A stretch of 8,856 bases of DNA from Phycisphaerae bacterium (GTDB lineage: Bacteria; Planctomycetota; Phycisphaerae; Phycisphaerales; SM1A02). The notes beneath the pieces were generated by a model. That model saw only the letters and a program-made list of their open reading frames with translations, was not told the origin of the DNA and did not search any database. Location of the stretch: the NCBI GenBank assembly GCA_002862325.1, contig PKCT01000259.1, positions 1-8,856 of the forward strand, written 5' to 3'. Shown here piece after piece: positions 1 through 6,575 of this stretch (positions within the stretch are counted from its first letter, which is position 1; every line of letters begins with the position of its first letter). The translations under genes were made by a program, and so were the position numbers.

Positions 1-6
1 GTCGCG

Positions 7-1296
7 ATGCAGGCCGCCGCAGGCGATCCAGGCTCGACGCCACCGGCCATGCCACCCCGATCCATGGCCGGGACCGAGCGTGAGGCGCCACCGGCCGAGA
101 ACAAGGACCTGGAGACGGAGATCGCGGATGCGCTGGCCGGAGTCGATCTGATGGCCCTCGCCGAGGACAAGAGGCCTGCACCTGGGGAGAGGATCAAGAT
201 GCAGGACGGGCGCAGGACGCGGACCGGGCGAATCGTGTCGGTCCGAGGTGGCGATGTACTCGTAGAGTTCGGCCCCAAGCGACAGGGCGTCTGCCCACGC
301 GTCCAGTTCGAGAACGAACCCGCCATCGGTACCGACGTCGAATTTCTCGTCGAACGACTTGATTCGGAGGGGCTCTTCGTCCTCAGCCTTCCCGGTGCCG
401 TGCAGAAGGTCGACTGGGGAAACCTTGAAAAGGGACAGACGGTCGAAGGACGGGTGATCGGGGTCAACAAGGGTGGGCTCGAGGTCGAAGTCTCCCATCA
501 CACCGGATTCATGCCCGCCGGCCAGATCGACATCCGGCACATTCCCGACATCTCGATCATGCTTGGCGAGAAGGTGACCTGTCGAGTGACCCAACTCGAC
601 AAGAAGCGGCAGAAGCTCGTGCTGAGTCGACGCATCGTCCTCGAAGAGGAACGAGCGGCCAATGCGGAGAAGCTTCTCGCACAACTTCAGCCTGGACAAC
701 GATGTACCGCCGTGGTGAGTAGTGTCCAACCCTACGGTGCGTTTGCGGATCTGGGTGGCGTCGACGGTCTGATCCACGTGAGCGAACTCTCGCACGATCG
801 TGTTCGGGACCCCGGCGACGTGATCAAGGTCGGTGATGAAGTCGAAGTCGTGGTGACGAAGATCGACCTGACCGGAGATCAGCCGAAGATCGGTTTGAGC
901 CGGAAGGCCGTGCTCACCGATCCCCGTGCCGAGCTGATGAATGAACTCGAAGCCGGCGCCACCGTCGCCGGCACGGTCAAGAAGATCACCGACTTCGGCG
1001 CCTTCCTCGAGATCGCCGAAGGTGTCCAAGGCCTCCTCCACATCTCCGAGATCAGCCATCGTCGCATCGATCGCGTCGATCGCGAGATTCGCGAGGGTGA
1101 AGTGGTCCAGGTCAAGATCCTCTCCATCGATCCCGACCAGGGTCGCGTGAGTCTCTCGAAGAAGGCGCTCGAGGAACGCCCGGCCGATGCGAAGTCCGGT
1201 GGTGACCGAAATTCCTCATCCGCGCGGGCGGAGGATCCGGCGATGAGAAAGCTCCGAGCACGATTCAGTGGCGACCTCAAGGGTGGACTCGGTTGA
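7..1296 (+). CDS. S1 domain RNA-binding protein (ribosomal protein S1-like)
   Basis: The protein carries four S1 (OB-fold) RNA-binding domains, at about residues 70-129, 140-210, 228-301 and 316-387. Domains 3 and 4 are canonical (YGAFADLGGVDGLIHVSELS; FGAFLEIAEGVQGLLHISEI). Domain 1 is degenerate and domain 2 intermediate (GFMPAGQID). Bacterial S1 proteins help mRNA bind the 30S subunit; E. coli S1 has six domains, whereas shorter versions are common in other phyla. Residues 33-53 form an acidic helix ahead of the domains, and the C-terminus ends in a basic tail finishing GGLG. The reading frame is open to the left edge, so the real start may lie outside the window; in-frame ATGs at 7, 49 and 64 are alternatives. 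The downstream dehydrogenase overlaps its end by 29 bases. It could be the housekeeping rpsA product or a paralogue, so I give no symbol. The S1 family call is secure. Confidence 0.9.
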   Translation: MQAAAGDPGSTPPAMPPRSMAGTEREAPPAENKDLETEIADALAGVDLMALAEDKRPAPGERIKMQDGRRTRTGRIVSVRGGDVLVEFGPKRQGVCPRVQFENEPAIGTDVEFLVERLDSEGLFVLSLPGAVQKVDWGNLEKGQTVEGRVIGVNKGGLEVEVSHHTGFMPAGQIDIRHIPDISIMLGEKVTCRVTQLDKKRQKLVLSRRIVLEEERAANAEKLLAQLQPGQRCTAVVSSVQPYGAFADLGGVDGLIHVSELSHDRVRDPGDVIKVGDEVEVVVTKIDLTGDQPKIGLSRKAVLTDPRAELMNELEAGATVAGTVKKITDFGAFLEIAEGVQGLLHISEISHRRIDRVDREIREGEVVQVKILSIDPDQGRVSLSKKALEERPADAKSGGDRNSSSARAEDPAMRKLRARFSGDLKGGLG

Positions 1297-2314
1297 CCCG
1301 CGGGCCTCGCCCGCCCTCCTACCGGTGCACGTCTCGATCGATGCCGAGCCGGTCTCCGCGACGCCGGATCGGGGGGAGGAACCGTTTCGCAGCCATCTCG
1401 AGTCGAGAACCAGAGCGTTCGCATCCCTGTCCTGGGCTCCCTTGGACCAGATGTCCGGCGAGACGAGGGTTCTGATTGGAAGTCGCATCGACGCCGAAAC
1501 GCTGCAGCGCGCCCCGAAGCTCGCTGGAATCCTCGTTCCCTGGTCGGGAATTCCACCGACGCTCCGAGACGTTCTGCGGGACGCGGACCGGGAAGAGGTG
1601 GAACTCCTCAATATCCATCACAACGCCTCCAGTGCGGCTGAAACGGCGATCGGCCTGCTTCTGGCCGCGAGCAGAGGTATACCCTCGCTCGACCGATCGC
1701 TTCGACGGGGCGATTGGCGTCCTCGGTATCTCCCCCGACCGTCCCTCGGACTCGATGGCGGCGTGGCCACGATCATCGGGCGTGGTGCGATCGGAGGCCG
1801 ACTCGCTCCGGTGCTCGAAGCCTTGGGCATGACCGTGCGCAGCCTTGGACGTCCGAGCGAGGGTGCTCGCTGGTCTTCCCGGCCGCTCGCGAACGCCGTC
1901 GCCGGCAGTCGGGCCCTCGTGATCGCGGTTCCTGGCGGTCCGGACACGGAGGGCATCGTGGACGGAACGGTCCTCGATGCGATCCCGGGTGGAATCGTCG
2001 TGAATGTGGGCCGCGGAACCGTCATCGACGAATCGGCACTCTTCGATCGACTCGCGGATGGCCGCCTCTTCGCCGCCGGACTTGACGTCTGGCGACTGGT
2101 ACCCCGGGACGAGGACGCTCGCGAAAATACGCTTCCGTCGACGTTGCCCTTCCACGAGCTCGACAACGTCGTGATGACGCCGCACGTCGGTGGTGGACTC
2201 GGCGAGCCCGACATCGAGTCGCGTCGAGCCGACGCGGTAGCGGAGGTCCTGCACGCCTTCAATCGACGTACGTTTCCCCACCCATCGAAGACACGAGACG
2301 CCGAACGGCCGTGA
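1268..2314 (+). CDS. D-isomer-specific 2-hydroxyacid dehydrogenase family protein
   Basis: This is an NAD(P)-dependent 2-hydroxyacid dehydrogenase-fold protein, expected to interconvert a 2-hydroxyacid and a 2-ketoacid in the cytoplasm; the substrate cannot be read from sequence. Visible hallmarks are NIHHNASSAAETAIGLLLA (116-133), the Rossmann glycine motif IIGRGAIGG (169-177), NVGRGTVIDE with the substrate-binding Arg249, and TPHVGGG with the catalytic His306. The usual DVxxxEP block that supplies the catalytic Glu instead reads GLDVWRLVPRDED (271-283), so the Glu is missing from its normal place. The length of 348 aa is normal. The start is a GTG inside the S1 gene. GTGs at 1283 and 1325 are also in frame, and no strong Shine-Dalgarno decides between them; overlap with S1 suggests translational coupling. 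The 3' end overlaps the convergent minus-strand gene by 56 bases. Family call is confident; activity is less certain. Confidence 0.88.
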   Translation: MATSRVDSVDPRASPALLPVHVSIDAEPVSATPDRGEEPFRSHLESRTRAFASLSWAPLDQMSGETRVLIGSRIDAETLQRAPKLAGILVPWSGIPPTLRDVLRDADREEVELLNIHHNASSAAETAIGLLLAASRGIPSLDRSLRRGDWRPRYLPRPSLGLDGGVATIIGRGAIGGRLAPVLEALGMTVRSLGRPSEGARWSSRPLANAVAGSRALVIAVPGGPDTEGIVDGTVLDAIPGGIVVNVGRGTVIDESALFDRLADGRLFAAGLDVWRLVPRDEDARENTLPSTLPFHELDNVVMTPHVGGGLGEPDIESRRADAVAEVLHAFNRRTFPHPSKTRDAERP

Positions 2315-2873
2315 GATCCGCCAATGGGACGCGGGTGCCCTTGAACAGGTTCTCCGCATCGATCGGTATCTGGTCGACCGGACACCGGTGCCCGCGCACG
2401 ACCGTTCCCTCGATCGTCACCTCGAATCCGGAGAGTCGCCCGAACGTCGTGGTGCTGGTGAAGGTGCGGATGTCCTGGGGCTCGAGCATCTCGATCTCGG
2501 CGAGCCAGGACGACACCGATCGGTCACCGTGCACGCGGAGATGGATCGGGCCTCGAAGATCAGGATGCCCCCGAGCCGCCTCGCCCGCCAGCCGCACCCC
2601 TCGATAGGGGACACCGGCATCCGCGAGACGGGACTCCATCAGATCGATCGCCTCCATGACCGCCAGCCCCGACTCCAGCATCTCGCGCTTGGCGATGGTC
2701 GTCCCCGGCTCCCCCAGACGGGCGAGATCCATGGCCTGAAGGTGGCGAGCGACGGACGGACCGAGCGTCGGGGAGGCCGACAAGACGCGCAGAGCCACGA
2801 CAATGGAACTCGCCTTCCCCTCCGCGACGAGCCGGGCGGCGTCGTGCGCGATCGCATCCCGATCGGTTCTCAC
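2259..2873 (-). CDS. Conserved-looking hypothetical protein, 204 aa
   Basis: I do not recognise this protein. The N-terminal half (about 5-87) looks helical and contains SVARHLQAMDLARLGEP and a helix around MLESGLAVMEAIDLMESRL. The C-terminal half (about 88-165) looks like a beta/alpha domain with alternating hydrophobic strands (GPIHLRVHG, GFEVTIEGTVVRG), ending in CPVDQIPIDAENLFKG and PLADLTAVRRLV. The layout loosely recalls a degenerate nucleotidyltransferase-like fold, but no GSxxxxxDxD active site is visible, so I do not claim it. There is no signal peptide or TM helix. The GTG start at 2873 is the only start codon after the upstream gene's stop; the gap is 16 bases, so it is likely the last gene of a three-gene minus-strand operon. 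Its 3' end overlaps the convergent dehydrogenase by 56 bases. Codon style matches its neighbours. The reading frame is probably real; function is unknown. Confidence 0.65.
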   Translation of the reverse strand: MRTDRDAIAHDAARLVAEGKASSIVVALRVLSASPTLGPSVARHLQAMDLARLGEPGTTIAKREMLESGLAVMEAIDLMESRLADAGVPYRGVRLAGEAARGHPDLRGPIHLRVHGDRSVSSWLAEIEMLEPQDIRTFTSTTTFGRLSGFEVTIEGTVVRGHRCPVDQIPIDAENLFKGTRVPLADLTAVRRLVSSMGGETYVD

Positions 2874-2889
2874 CGTCTCTCGCTCGTCG

Positions 2890-4020
2890 TCATTGCGCCT
2901 CGACGTCGTCGAGCTCGTCCAGCGGAAGACGCTCCACGGCCCGACGAAGAACCAGGTACATCCGACCGGAGAACTGCAACATCGCTACCACGGCCCACGC
3001 CCAGGCCAGCGAGACCACGAGACTGGTCCAGAAGCCGACGAGGGAGTCCGACCAACCGCGAGGTCGATCCTCACCCGACCAGACCGCCACGAGCCCCGGC
3101 CAGGTGACCGCGGGCCCCTCGGGCGTGGCCGAGAGGAAGAAGCCACTGGCTGCGTTCAGATAGTGCACCGTGATCGCAGCGATGGCCGAGACGATCAGCC
3201 AGCCGACCAGGAGGGTCACGAGGGCGACCAGGATCAGGACGCAGAAGACCACGGGACGACGGCGAACGAGTACGAATGACCGAATCACGTTCTCGACCGG
3301 ATCTCCCACCTCGAGCGCCATCGCACCCGAAAGAATCGGCAGGGCGATCAACCAGCAGACCGTCACCAGGGCCGCGGCGAAGGCGGGAAGGAGAAGGATC
3401 CCCCAGATCAGGGACAGCAAAAGCGAAATCCCGGGAATCGCGGCGATCAGTCCCACGACGACGAGCGGACTCAGAAGAATCAGGGCGAGCACCGGGGCGA
3501 GAATGAGCGTCCCGTACGTACGACGCCAGATTCGACCGGCATGACCGACCGCCGTGACGAGACCCACATCCCGATCGAATACGAGCCGAGCGACGTCCAT
3601 GCGAATCAACGCCGTACCGAAGATCGCAACCAATGCTCCGACCAGGAGTGCGCCGATCACGAGGAACGATCGCGCGTGCCACCACGCGTGCATCGTCGGC
3701 TCGACGAGGAATCCGAGGACGCCGGTCCCGATCCCCTCGACGTCACCGTTCATCACGGCGGAGGCGAACGACTGCGCGCCTTCCCGGGTCTGTTCCAGCC
3801 ACGTGATGGCCGGCCGGCGTTCGTCGTCGGCGGCATCCCAGACGGCTCCGAACACCACCACCCCCATGAGGAGAAGCCACCCAAGCAGAATGCGATCGGG
3901 CCGCATCGCGGACGTCGCCGCGCCGATGACGCACGAGGCGTCCTCGGAGATCCGCGGGCCCAGGTCCATGTCTCTGGTACCGCGATGGTGCTCGGCCGAA
4001 TTGCTTGAAGGGTCACTCAC
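2890..4020 (-). CDS. Multi-pass membrane protein of unknown function, 376 aa
   Basis: This is an integral membrane protein with about six to seven hydrophobic segments: roughly residues 43-62, 117-139, 169-193, 196-230 (probably two helices), 255-285 and 326-350. The first 40 residues are polar and lack a signal peptide. A soluble stretch between helices 1 and 2 (63-115) contains DDERRPAITWLEQTREG, and the C-terminus is acidic (DELDDVEAQ). The section ALIRMDVARLVFDRDVGL, followed by a basic turn and long hydrophobic stretches, and the later DPVENVIRSFVLVRRRP before another helix, resemble a planctomycete membrane-protein family I know only by pattern; this is not a database match. No transporter or enzyme motif is visible. 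The GTG start at 4020 lies 10 bases after the upstream gene's stop, and the stop is 16 bases before the next gene, implying co-transcription. Met18 is an alternative start. Membrane location is well supported; role unknown. Confidence 0.8.
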   Translation of the reverse strand: MSDPSSNSAEHHRGTRDMDLGPRISEDASCVIGAATSAMRPDRILLGWLLLMGVVVFGAVWDAADDERRPAITWLEQTREGAQSFASAVMNGDVEGIGTGVLGFLVEPTMHAWWHARSFLVIGALLVGALVAIFGTALIRMDVARLVFDRDVGLVTAVGHAGRIWRRTYGTLILAPVLALILLSPLVVVGLIAAIPGISLLLSLIWGILLLPAFAAALVTVCWLIALPILSGAMALEVGDPVENVIRSFVLVRRRPVVFCVLILVALVTLLVGWLIVSAIAAITVHYLNAASGFFLSATPEGPAVTWPGLVAVWSGEDRPRGWSDSLVGFWTSLVVSLAWAWAVVAMLQFSGRMYLVLRRAVERLPLDELDDVEAQ

Positions 4021-4030
4021 GGAGCCCAGT

Positions 4031-4639
4031 CTAGCGGAGCCAACGGCTCAGATGAATCGCGGTGTCGCCGGCCAGGCCGCGAGCCGCGTCCGCCAGAATC
4101 CAATCCACCAACGGCTCGAGCGGTGCATCCGACGCCCGAGAGGCTTCCACGGTGTGAAGCATGGATGCGGCATAGTCGACCGCATCCGCCTGGGGATCAC
4201 CGCGAAGCAGGAAGGCGTGAACCGCCCATGGTCGGCCCGTGGCGTTGTCCGGCTGAGTGTGCTCGAGGTGCCAGGCCACGGCATGGTCGAGGCGGGCGAG
4301 AAGCCGCTCGGCGGCCCGACCTTCGCGACCGGATCTCAGCAGGAGATCCGCGACCGCGTGGATGACCGCAAGTTCGCACTCGGTCCAGACTTCTATCGCG
4401 AGGTCCTCAGTGACCGGTAACCACGGGGCTGGCTCGAGTGCGGGCTCAGTGGTGAGGGCGAGGATCGAATCGACGATCCCTGGGGTGTTGATCGAGCTCC
4501 AGATCTTCGCGGCGGGGTCGTCGGGACCGAACGCGGACATCGGCGGCGGCCCCCCCGGCCGAGACTCCGAGACGAGCGTCCCGCAGAGGCGTCCCCACGT
4601 GGCGAGCAGGTTGAGATCCGGTTTGGGATGAATTGTCAA
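4031..4639 (-). CDS. Uncharacterised helical protein, 202 aa, first gene of minus-strand operon
   Basis: I cannot assign a function. The protein is predicted mostly helical and cytoplasmic, with no signal peptide or TM segment. A distinctive block, WHLEHTQPDNATGRPWAVHA (residues 123-142), looks like a strongly constrained motif rich in His, Trp, Asp and Asn. It sits after a helix with EVWTECELAVIHAVADLLL and before YAASMLHTVEASRASD. Such a block could line a binding site, but that is inference. The TTG start at 4639 is supported by a GAGAGG Shine-Dalgarno at 4653-4648, eight bases upstream. The alternative is ATG at 4540, which would remove a proline- and glycine-rich N-terminal extension and give 169 aa. 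The stop lies 10 bases before the membrane-protein gene, so the three minus-strand genes probably form one operon driven from the divergent region at 4640-4678. Confidence 0.75.
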   Translation of the reverse strand: MTIHPKPDLNLLATWGRLCGTLVSESRPGGPPPMSAFGPDDPAAKIWSSINTPGIVDSILALTTEPALEPAPWLPVTEDLAIEVWTECELAVIHAVADLLLRSGREGRAAERLLARLDHAVAWHLEHTQPDNATGRPWAVHAFLLRGDPQADAVDYAASMLHTVEASRASDAPLEPLVDWILADAARGLAGDTAIHLSRWLR

Positions 4640-4678
4640 TTGGTTTGCCTCTCGAAGTTTCTGACCTAGCTTAAAGAC
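4640..4678. promoter_or_regulatory. Candidate bidirectional promoter between divergent genes
   Basis: This 39-base segment is all that separates the minus-strand operon from the plus-strand zinc-ribbon-like gene. On the plus strand TAGCTT (4667-4672) fits the TANNNT form of a -10 element, with a weak TTGCCT at 4645-4650 sixteen bases upstream. On the minus strand TAAGCT (4673-4668) also fits TANNNT, so the two -10s overlap almost exactly. Starts seven bases downstream would fall at 4679, the A of the plus ATG (a leaderless mRNA), and at 4661, giving the minus operon a leader of about 22 nt that contains its Shine-Dalgarno. The plus-strand gene has no ribosome-binding site of its own. Promoter identity is inferred from sequence only; the -35 match for the minus direction is poor. 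Confidence 0.4.
4648..4653 (-). promoter_or_regulatory. Shine-Dalgarno supporting the TTG start at 4639
   Basis: Read on the minus strand the bases are GAGAGG, followed by eight bases and then TTG. This spacing is ideal for ribosome binding and favours the TTG at 4639 over the downstream ATG at 4540, which lacks a purine-rich AGGAG-type site and has only a G-run nearby. Confidence 0.5.
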
Positions 4679-5083
4679 ATGCAGGAACGATTCACGTCCA
4701 TCGACGAGAATCCCGGGGAGAACCGCTGTCCGCGCTGCGGCATGCTTCAGACGAGCTTCGACGACTCACCGGGTCAGACCGTCCTCCACGCCACGTGCCG
4801 GATCTGTGACAGCCCACTGCCGTCGTGCGGTGACCGAGTCGGAGACGCGCACCGAGGTTCGCGCCGGGGTTCGCTCCGGGGTTCGCTCCAGGGTTCGCTC
4901 CAGGGTTCGCTCCAGGGTTCGCTCCGGGGTGCACACCAGGATGCGCACCGGAGTTCGTACCAGGGGACGCCCCAGATCCAATGGCATGACTGGATGGAAA
5001 CCCGCCGCCTGGAGCGATGGATGTGGTTCCTCTTCGTCATCGGTCTCGTGACGGCCGGCGTGATCGGTCTTCTCCGAAGCTGA
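4679..5083 (+). CDS. CxxC/CxxC zinc-ribbon-like protein with tandem-repeat linker and C-terminal TM anchor
   Basis: This 134-aa protein has three visible parts. The N-terminal part holds CPRCG (17-21) and CRIC (40-43), two CxxC pairs 19 residues apart as in small zinc ribbons, plus an extra Cys50. The middle (56-99) is eleven four-residue repeats, consensus G-S-L-Q/R, encoded by a 12-bp DNA tandem repeat and carrying positive charge. The C-terminal part has the basic segment TRRLERW, then one TM helix (about 114-132), ending LLRS. It lacks an N-terminal signal, so a tail-anchored arrangement with the cysteine domain in the cytoplasm fits. I cannot name a family or partner. Start ATG 4679 has no Shine-Dalgarno, but a TANNNT motif ends six bases upstream, compatible with leaderless translation. 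It is divergent from the minus-strand operon and lies 72 bases before the peptidase. Zinc binding is inferred from the cysteine spacing. Confidence 0.72.
   Translation: MQERFTSIDENPGENRCPRCGMLQTSFDDSPGQTVLHATCRICDSPLPSCGDRVGDAHRGSRRGSLRGSLQGSLQGSLQGSLRGAHQDAHRSSYQGTPQIQWHDWMETRRLERWMWFLFVIGLVTAGVIGLLRS
4844..4975 (+). repeat. 12-bp in-frame tandem repeat array, about 11 units
   Basis: The consensus unit is ggttcgctccag. Clean units occupy 4856-4927: 4856 (ggttcgcgccgg), 4868 and 4916 (ggttcgctccgg), and 4880, 4892 and 4904 (three identical ggttcgctccag). Diverged units flank them: 4844 (gacgcgcaccga), 4928 (ggtgcacaccag), 4940 (gatgcgcaccgg), 4952 (agttcgtaccag) and 4964 (gggacgccccag). Each unit encodes four residues, so expansion or contraction keeps the frame of the host gene. 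The identical core with decayed edges suggests recent duplication in the middle of an older array. Confidence 0.9.
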
Positions 5084-5146
5084 CGCAACGCCCCCCCTGA
5101 CGCTACGCGTCGTCGCACCTCGGATGCTCCGGCGAGAACGGCTCGG

Positions 5147-5152
5147 TACCGT
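5147..5152 (+). promoter_or_regulatory. Possible -10 element of a leaderless peptidase transcript
   Basis: TACCGT fits TANNNT and ends six bases before the ATG at 5159, the same spacing as TAGCTT before the ATG at 4679. No Shine-Dalgarno precedes the peptidase start. It overlaps the palindrome cggtaccg (5144-5151). The motif is short and could be chance. Confidence 0.25.
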
Positions 5153-5155
5153 GCG

Positions 5156-6571
5156 GTGATGAGCGACACCCCCTTTCACCAACTCGACGAGATCCTCGAC
5201 GGCATCGAAGCCGCCTTCCCCGACTCCATCGAGCGTCTGTCCAGGATCCTCGCCATTCCTTCCGTGAGTACCGACCCCGACCGGACCGACGAGGTCCATC
5301 GGGCCGCGATCTGGTTCCGGGACGAGCTCGACGCCCTCGGCTTCGAGGCCAAGGTCGTCGAGACGCCGGGGCATCCGGTCGTCCTCGCATCGTCGCCGGC
5401 GCCCGAGGGCGCGCCGACGATCCTCTTCTACGGTCACTACGACGTCCAACCCGAGGATCCGATCGATCTGTGGGATTCGCCTCCGTTCGAAGCGACGGTC
5501 GTCGAGGATTCGAACGGCGGACGGATCGTGGCCCGCGGCGCGGTCGACGACAAGGGACAGGTCATGTGCTTCATCGAGGCGTTTCGAGCCTGGCGTTCGA
5601 CGGTGGGCACGCTCCCGGTCGGCGTGACGGTCATGCTCGAGGGCGAGGAGGAGTCGGGGTCCCCGAGTCTGGAAGGCTTCCTGGACGCGCATCACGACGA
5701 TCTGCGGGCGGACGTGTGCGTGGTCTCCGACACCGGCATGTGGAACGCCGAGACCCCAGCCATCACCACGATGTTGCGCGGCATGGTCTACCTCGACGTG
5801 GCCATCGACGGTCCGACCCACGACCTCCACTCCGGGATGTACGGTGGCGCCATCGCCAACCCCGCCAACGTGCTGGCCGCCATCATCGCGGCGATGCACG
5901 ACGCCTCAGGCGGCGTGGCGATCCCGGGCTTCTACGACGACATCGTCGAGCCGGATGCCGAGACCCTCGAGAGCTGGTCGAAGCTGGACTTCGACGAAGC
6001 GGCCTTCCTCGGCAGCGCCGGCGTGACCGCCGCCACCGGTGGCGAACGGGATCGGAGCGTGCTCGAACGGACGTGGTCCCGACCGACACTCGATGCCAAC
6101 GGCATCCATGGCGGTTACACGGCGGCGGGTGCGAAGACGATCATTCCGGCCACCTGCGCAGCCAAGATCAGCTGCCGACTCGTTCCTGGACAGGATCCCG
6201 ACCGGATCGAGCAACTGGTCATGGACTTCGTGACGGCGCGGCTCCCCGAGGGATTCACCGCCCGATTCGAATCGCATGGATCCAATCCGGCGATCGTCGT
6301 GCCTCCGGACAGCCCCTGGCTCGCGGCCGCGAACGATGGACTGGAGCGCGTCTACGGTCGTCCTGCGGCGATCATCGGAACCGGCGGCAGCATCCCCGCG
6401 GTCGGCGAGATCCAGCAGCGTCTCTCCATGGATGCCCTGCTGGTCGGCTTCGGACTCGACGACGACCGGGTCCACAGTCCCAACGAGAAGTTCGATCTCC
6501 GCTGCTATCGCGGCGGCATCCGGGCCCACGCCGCCATGCTCGCGGCCTTCGCCGGGACGTCCGCTCCCTGA
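5156..6571 (+). CDS. M20-family metallopeptidase (dipeptidase, CNDP/PepV-like group)
   Basis: This is a complete di-zinc M20 peptidase, expected to cleave dipeptides or small peptides in the cytoplasm. All metal and catalytic residues are visible, numbered from the GTG at 5156: His94 and Asp96 in YGHYDVQP, bridging Asp131 in GAVDDKGQ, general base Glu165 and ligand Glu166 in LEGEEESGS, Asp192 in VSDTGMW, and His440 in VHSPNEKFD. The lid/dimerisation domain (about 205-385) contains THDLHSGMYGGAIANPAN with His225, and GTGGSIPAVGEI (408-419) returns to the catalytic domain. The YGHYDVQP, EGxEESGS and LHSGxYGG signatures point to the carnosinase/dipeptidase-type branch and away from ArgE or DapE; substrate is unproven. 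Length of about 470 aa is normal. GTG 5156 and ATG 5159 are adjacent in-frame starts; I favour ATG 5159. No signal peptide. Its stop lies four bases before the end of a convergent small gene. Confidence 0.95.
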   Translation: MMSDTPFHQLDEILDGIEAAFPDSIERLSRILAIPSVSTDPDRTDEVHRAAIWFRDELDALGFEAKVVETPGHPVVLASSPAPEGAPTILFYGHYDVQPEDPIDLWDSPPFEATVVEDSNGGRIVARGAVDDKGQVMCFIEAFRAWRSTVGTLPVGVTVMLEGEEESGSPSLEGFLDAHHDDLRADVCVVSDTGMWNAETPAITTMLRGMVYLDVAIDGPTHDLHSGMYGGAIANPANVLAAIIAAMHDASGGVAIPGFYDDIVEPDAETLESWSKLDFDEAAFLGSAGVTAATGGERDRSVLERTWSRPTLDANGIHGGYTAAGAKTIIPATCAAKISCRLVPGQDPDRIEQLVMDFVTARLPEGFTARFESHGSNPAIVVPPDSPWLAAANDGLERVYGRPAAIIGTGGSIPAVGEIQQRLSMDALLVGFGLDDDRVHSPNEKFDLRCYRGGIRAHAAMLAAFAGTSAP

Positions 6572-6575
6572 GGCC

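Noticed and set aside
1319..2359. Minus-strand open frame (346 codons) opposite the dehydrogenase
   Set aside because: It is explained by the codon structure of the dehydrogenase, whose family motifs are unmistakable.
2388..3107. Plus-strand open frame (239 codons) across the 204-aa and membrane-protein genes
   Set aside because: Arg/Pro/His-rich composition typical of shadow frames; it crosses the junction of two minus-strand genes with better protein character.
4634..4639. TTGACA on the minus strand as a -35 box
   Set aside because: It matches the consensus exactly, but no acceptable -10 follows at 16-18 bases, and it coincides with the Shine-Dalgarno-supported TTG start codon.
4844..4975. 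CRISPR array
   Set aside because: Units are 12 bp, contiguous, without spacers, and lie in frame inside a coding gene.
5084..5155. Search for a terminator or small RNA between the repeat gene and the peptidase
   Set aside because: Only a short c-run, a repeated ctgacgc and the palindromes acgcgt and cggtaccg are present; nothing resembles a terminator or structured RNA.
4766..5899. Long open frame on the minus strand (377 codons) crossing the repeat gene and the peptidase
   Set aside because: It is antisense to a peptidase with every catalytic motif intact, and its composition (Arg, Asp, Gly, His-rich) is what GC-rich antisense frames give. The ERTL repeats in it merely mirror the 12-bp array.
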